Positions 60,754 to 64,000 of a DNA stretch of 64,000 nt are shown one piece after another. Source of the DNA: CAYWTS01 sp964461265 (GTDB lineage Bacteria; Bacteroidota; Ignavibacteria; Tepidaquicellales; OLB5); assembly GCA_964461265.1 (NCBI GenBank), contig CAYWTS010000004.1, positions 62,001 through 126,000 of the forward strand, written 5' to 3'. The notes below the pieces were generated by a model, which worked only from the letters and a program-made list of their open reading frames with translations, had not been told where the DNA came from and did not search any database. Each line of letters begins with the position of its first letter. The stretch's first letter is position 1. Made by a program: the position numbers and the translations under genes.

Positions 60754-62829
60754 TTAAGAATGTTCTTTCAGGTATTCGTAAATCCTGTATTGTTCTCTTA
60801 TTTTCGTTCCATGTTCGTCTTTTTTGTAAATATTATCCTGTTTTTCGTTTATAATTCTTGCTTTTACATTATCTGAAAGCTGGATAGCGATTAAGTCTTT
60901 AATGATTTTTTTTAATTCATATTTATATATAGGGAAGGCAACTTCTATTCTCCTGCTCAGATTTCGCTTCATCCAGTCGCCGGATGAAAGATAGATTCTC
61001 TCATTCCCTCCGTTATAAAAAATAAACACTCTGCCATGTTCAAGATACCTGTCGACAACACTTATAACATTAATATTTTCACTTAAACCCGCGACACCGG
61101 GTTTTAAGCAGCAAATACCACGGACAATCAGATTTATTTTCACACCTGCTTTACTTGCATCGTAAAGTTTTCTTATAATTTTTTCATCCTCAAGTGAGTT
61201 CATCTTTGCAGTAATAAAAGCTTTTTTTCCTGACAATGCATTATCTATCTCTGTATCTATCATTTGGTTAAATGCTTTTCTCATATTAAATTGTGCAACC
61301 AGCAAATGATTGAATTCAGCATCTTTAATCTTACCTTCAAGGAAATCAAATACCTTGTTTGCCTCAGAAGTCAATCTTTCATCGGAGGTAAAGAACCCAA
61401 AATCGGTATAAAGTCTTGCTGTTTTTTCGTTAAAGTTGCCTGTGGCGAAGTAACCGTAGTGTTTAAATCCGTAATTTTCTTTTTTAGTGATAATGCACAG
61501 TTTTGCATGAACCTTGAGCCCCGGCAGACTGTAAAGCACCTTTACACCTGATTGTTCCATAAGCTCAGCGCTTCGGATATTAATTTCCTCATCAAACCGG
61601 GCTTTTATTTCAACGAAAGCTGTTACATCTTTCCCGTTTTGTGCAGCAATTATCAAAGCATTTACAACAGCCGAGTTTTCAGCAACACGGTATTGTGTTA
61701 TTTTAATCGAAATTACTTCAGGGTCGTTTGCTGCCTGCATAAGTACGTTGATAACATAATCATAACTGTGGTAAGGGTAATACAGCAGGTAATCGTTATT
61801 CTTAAGAGCTTCAAAGAAACTACGGTATTTGTCTAAAGGATTATTTCTCAGGGGAGTTATTTGGGGGTAAATAAATTCTTTATTAGGCGGAGGAGTAAAT
61901 CTGAACAAATCGCTTAAGTTATGGTATTTTCCGCCCGGGAATAAATCCTCGTTCTCAAGATGCAGTACTTCCCTTAAGTATTTTATGAATTGTGTAGGCA
62001 TAGCACTATCGTAAAGAAAACGGCAGGGAACACCGCTGCTTCTTTTACTCAGGCTTTTTTTTATTTTATCCAGAAGGTTCCCTGAAAATTCGTCGTCTAT
62101 ATACAGTTCCGCATCGCGTGTTAGTTTTACCGAATAAGACCCAAGAATTTTATAACCGTAAAATATATTTGGAAGCTGAAACCGTAATACATCATCAAGG
62201 AATATTACGTATTGCCTGTTGCCTTCCTTTGGCAGCTTAATAAAACGCGGCAAATGGTTTGAAGGTATCTCGACTATTGCATAATTTGAACGTGCTGTTT
62301 TTGTGTTTTTTACTGCCTGGCCTTTTTTTGCGGTCTTGGCTTTTAGCTTTACGGCAAGATACAACCGGTTATTTCTGAGAAATGTCGTGAATTTTTTCTT
62401 AACCAGCATCATAGGCATTATGTGCGGAATAATCTGGTCGTTATAATATGATGTAAGAAATTCTTTCTGGTTATCATTAAGTTGATTTTCGTTTAAAATA
62501 AAAACATTATTGGAAGCTAATTCGGGTATAATCTGGTTTTTGAAGATATTTCCGTATTCCTCCTGTAATTCCACAACCCTTTTATGTATTTGCTCAAGCA
62601 GCTTCCCGGGGTCAAAATCTAGTTCCTTTTGGGTTTTTAACCTTAAGTTCAGGAGGCTTCTTAAAGAGGCAACACGTACTCTGAAAAATTCATCAAGGTT
62701 CGATGAAAATATTGCAAGGAACTTAATTCTTTCGTATAAAGGAACATTGGGGTCCTTTGCTTCCTGCAAAACCCGGTGGTTGAATGATAACCAGCTTAAT
62801 TCTCTATTGTAGAATTTTGTCTTATGCAT
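60754..62829 (-). CDS. ppk1: Polyphosphate kinase 1
   Basis: Builds polyphosphate from ATP. NRELSWLSFNHRVLQEA opens the protein and ERIKFLAIFSSNLDEFFRVR follows. The phospho-His lies in LPGLKVHAKLCIITKKE and the second His in DRYLEHGRVFIFYN; LSSGDWMKRNLSRRIEVAFPI closes the phospholipase-D-like region. 691 residues is normal. It overlaps sixA by eight bases, so translation may be coupled. Confidence 0.97.
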   Translation of the reverse strand: MHKTKFYNRELSWLSFNHRVLQEAKDPNVPLYERIKFLAIFSSNLDEFFRVRVASLRSLLNLRLKTQKELDFDPGKLLEQIHKRVVELQEEYGNIFKNQIIPELASNNVFILNENQLNDNQKEFLTSYYNDQIIPHIMPMMLVKKKFTTFLRNNRLYLAVKLKAKTAKKGQAVKNTKTARSNYAIVEIPSNHLPRFIKLPKEGNRQYVIFLDDVLRFQLPNIFYGYKILGSYSVKLTRDAELYIDDEFSGNLLDKIKKSLSKRSSGVPCRFLYDSAMPTQFIKYLREVLHLENEDLFPGGKYHNLSDLFRFTPPPNKEFIYPQITPLRNNPLDKYRSFFEALKNNDYLLYYPYHSYDYVINVLMQAANDPEVISIKITQYRVAENSAVVNALIIAAQNGKDVTAFVEIKARFDEEINIRSAELMEQSGVKVLYSLPGLKVHAKLCIITKKENYGFKHYGYFATGNFNEKTARLYTDFGFFTSDERLTSEANKVFDFLEGKIKDAEFNHLLVAQFNMRKAFNQMIDTEIDNALSGKKAFITAKMNSLEDEKIIRKLYDASKAGVKINLIVRGICCLKPGVAGLSENINVISVVDRYLEHGRVFIFYNGGNERIYLSSGDWMKRNLSRRIEVAFPIYKYELKKIIKDLIAIQLSDNVKARIINEKQDNIYKKDEHGTKIREQYRIYEYLKEHS

Positions 62830-63322
62830 TGTTGTGTTTACGTGGGTATTCGAAAAATTTTAATATTCCTTTTGTCTCCTTTATCTTATTCCAGTTTTCA
62901 GTTTCAAAATCTATTCTTATTACGCCGGCGGTCGGGATATTATCTATAGTTAAGCCGGTTATTTTATTTGCAAACTCTGTGATTCCGGGATTATGACTGA
63001 ACAGCATCAGCTTATTAATTTTATCATCCGTACTATACAGTAATTCATAGAAACCTGATTCGGAAGGCATGTAAAGTTGTTCTGATATTTTAATATTCTT
63101 TTTCTTTATTCCGAATTCTTCAGCAAAAGCTTTAGCAGTATCGTGTGCCCTTAAAGCAGGACTCGAAATTAAGAGTTCCGGAACCTCTTCCCGTTTCATT
63201 AATAATTTGCCCATAAGTGGAGCGTCTCTGTTACCCCTTTTACTCAGAGGTCTTTCTTTATCGGTAAGTTCGGGATGTTTCCAGCTTGATTTGGCATGCC
63301 GTACAAGATATAGGATTTTCAT
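62822..63322 (-). CDS. sixA: Phosphohistidine phosphatase SixA-type
   Basis: A 166-residue histidine-phosphatase fold enzyme. LVRHAKSSWKHPELTDKERPLSKRG (5-30) has the RH catalytic pair and FSHNPGI the second His. SixA acts on phosphohistidine of signalling proteins; the polyphosphate link here is from gene order only. It overlaps ppk1 by eight bases. Confidence 0.88.
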   Translation of the reverse strand: MKILYLVRHAKSSWKHPELTDKERPLSKRGNRDAPLMGKLLMKREEVPELLISSPALRAHDTAKAFAEEFGIKKKNIKISEQLYMPSESGFYELLYSTDDKINKLMLFSHNPGITEFANKITGLTIDNIPTAGVIRIDFETENWNKIKETKGILKFFEYPRKHNNA

Positions 63323-63414
63323 AATGTATATTAGCTGAAAATAATTAAAGAAAAAGTGAAGAAATCAGTAATTATTATGCTGAAAAATAACATCATTTTC
63401 AATAATTTAGCGTA

Positions 63415-64000
63415 GTGACGGCATCTATATTTAAAAGATTTCTCTGGCCGGGAATTTTTCTTCTGGCAATTATTGTAATTGGGACAACGGGTTATTACAT
63501 AATCGGTAAATCGGATTACACGGTAATAGATTGTTTATATATGACTATAATTACAATTACAACAATTGGTTTCAGAGAAGTAATCGATATAACCAATAAT
63601 ACAGGCGGAAAGATATTTACAATTTTTATTGCAGTTGTGGGGTTTGGAACGTTTACATATTTAATGTTTAATATAGCTGCTTATATAGTTGAGGGTGAAA
63701 TCAAAGAAACTTTTAAGAGGAGAAAAATGAAAAAGGAAATTGACAAATTACAATCGCATTATATAGTCTGCGGTTCGGGCAGAGTTGGTTCTAATATTAT
63801 CAGAGAGCTGTGGGAGTCAGGTAAACCACTCGTTGCAATAGAACGACATAAAGAAACAATAGATGCCCTGTGCGAAAAATACCCGGGAATCAATTATATT
63901 GAAGGCAATGCGGATATTGATGAAATTATGATAAAAGCGGGTATCAAACGTGCTGCAGGGATTTTTGCATCTACCGGTGATGATAATCAAAACCTCGTAA
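63415..64000 (+). CDS. K+ channel with RCK (TrkA-N) domain, 3'-partial
   Basis: A 195-codon piece that runs off the window. GTG at 63415 is the only start after the stop at 63403. Two membrane helices flank a pore with TTIGFRE (49-55) where TVGYGD is usual. An RCK domain with YIVCGSGRVGSNIIREL (about 114-130) follows. It should be a two-helix channel gated by a nucleotide or ion through RCK. The right part is missing. Confidence 0.85.
   Translation, partial: MTASIFKRFLWPGIFLLAIIVIGTTGYYIIGKSDYTVIDCLYMTIITITTIGFREVIDITNNTGGKIFTIFIAVVGFGTFTYLMFNIAAYIVEGEIKETFKRRKMKKEIDKLQSHYIVCGSGRVGSNIIRELWESGKPLVAIERHKETIDALCEKYPGINYIEGNADIDEIMIKAGIKRAAGIFASTGDDNQNLV

Overview
The window looks like a piece of a Bacteroidota/Chlorobiota-type chromosome, most likely Ignavibacteriota. 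This is inference from several signs. One secreted protein ends in a type IX secretion sorting domain of the 'LYQNYPNPFNP' kind that is frequent in Ignavibacteria. Outer-membrane proteases and TonB are present. A CcoP-CcoG-FixH-SafE run lies at the left edge. The DNA is AT-rich and Shine-Dalgarno motifs are mostly weak. Nearly every base is coding; no phage, insertion sequence or CRISPR array was seen.

Layout. Positions 1-3454 (+) hold the tail of a cbb3 oxidase locus: partial ccoP, ccoG, fixH and a SafE-like membrane protein. Positions 3556-13299 are mostly + strand housekeeping genes: a DUF2007 protein closed by a clear terminator, an epimerase, a DUF899 protein, a VOC protein, an MFS exporter, an FKBP-TPR protein, dxr-rseP and a CNNM/CorC protein. 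A small minus-strand repeat protein lies between rseP and the CorC gene.

Positions 13380-40037 are one long minus-strand block that reads right to left. It begins with an SLBB export protein and a Wzz/BY-kinase (Wzc-like) and continues through about 20 sugar-modifying genes to a Wzx-type flippase and an ADP-forming acyl-CoA synthetase. The sugar genes include three DegT-type aminotransferases, two AsnB-type amidotransferases, two sugar epimerases, a FabG-like SDR, a Gfo/Idh oxidoreductase, two polysaccharide-deacetylase-like proteins, WbqC, PIG-L, a transglutaminase-like protein, a methyltransferase, a second GNAT-like protein and one glycosyltransferase. One aminotransferase/GNAT pair closely resembles E. 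coli WecE/WecD, which suggests dTDP-Fuc4NAc synthesis. No Wzy polymerase or initiating phosphoglycosyltransferase was recognised, so the locus is probably incomplete as a self-contained pathway.

Positions 40110-41861 (+) are fabD and fabG, divergent from the polysaccharide block. Positions 41915-43046 (-) hold tRNA-Gly(GCC), tRNA-Cys(GCA), a DoxX-like gene and a DUF309 gene. Positions 43197-54799 (-) hold an outer-membrane peptidase-propeller-barrel fusion, an SBBP-repeat type IX cargo protein with a strong terminator, mfd, rsmA and a penicillin acylase. Positions 54838-57533 (+) hold a thioredoxin-TPR protein, a small membrane protein, purS, purQ and tatA. Positions 57678-64000 hold a small unknown gene, a pentameric ligand-gated-ion-channel-like gene, arsC, tonB, ppk1, sixA and, running off the right edge, a K+ channel with an RCK domain.

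The points most worth a second look are the polysaccharide locus (WecE/WecD pair, an orphan Rossmann protein next to asnB, an SDR that lacks the usual catalytic Lys), the bacterial Cys-loop-receptor relative, and the palindromic and tandem intergenic repeats.
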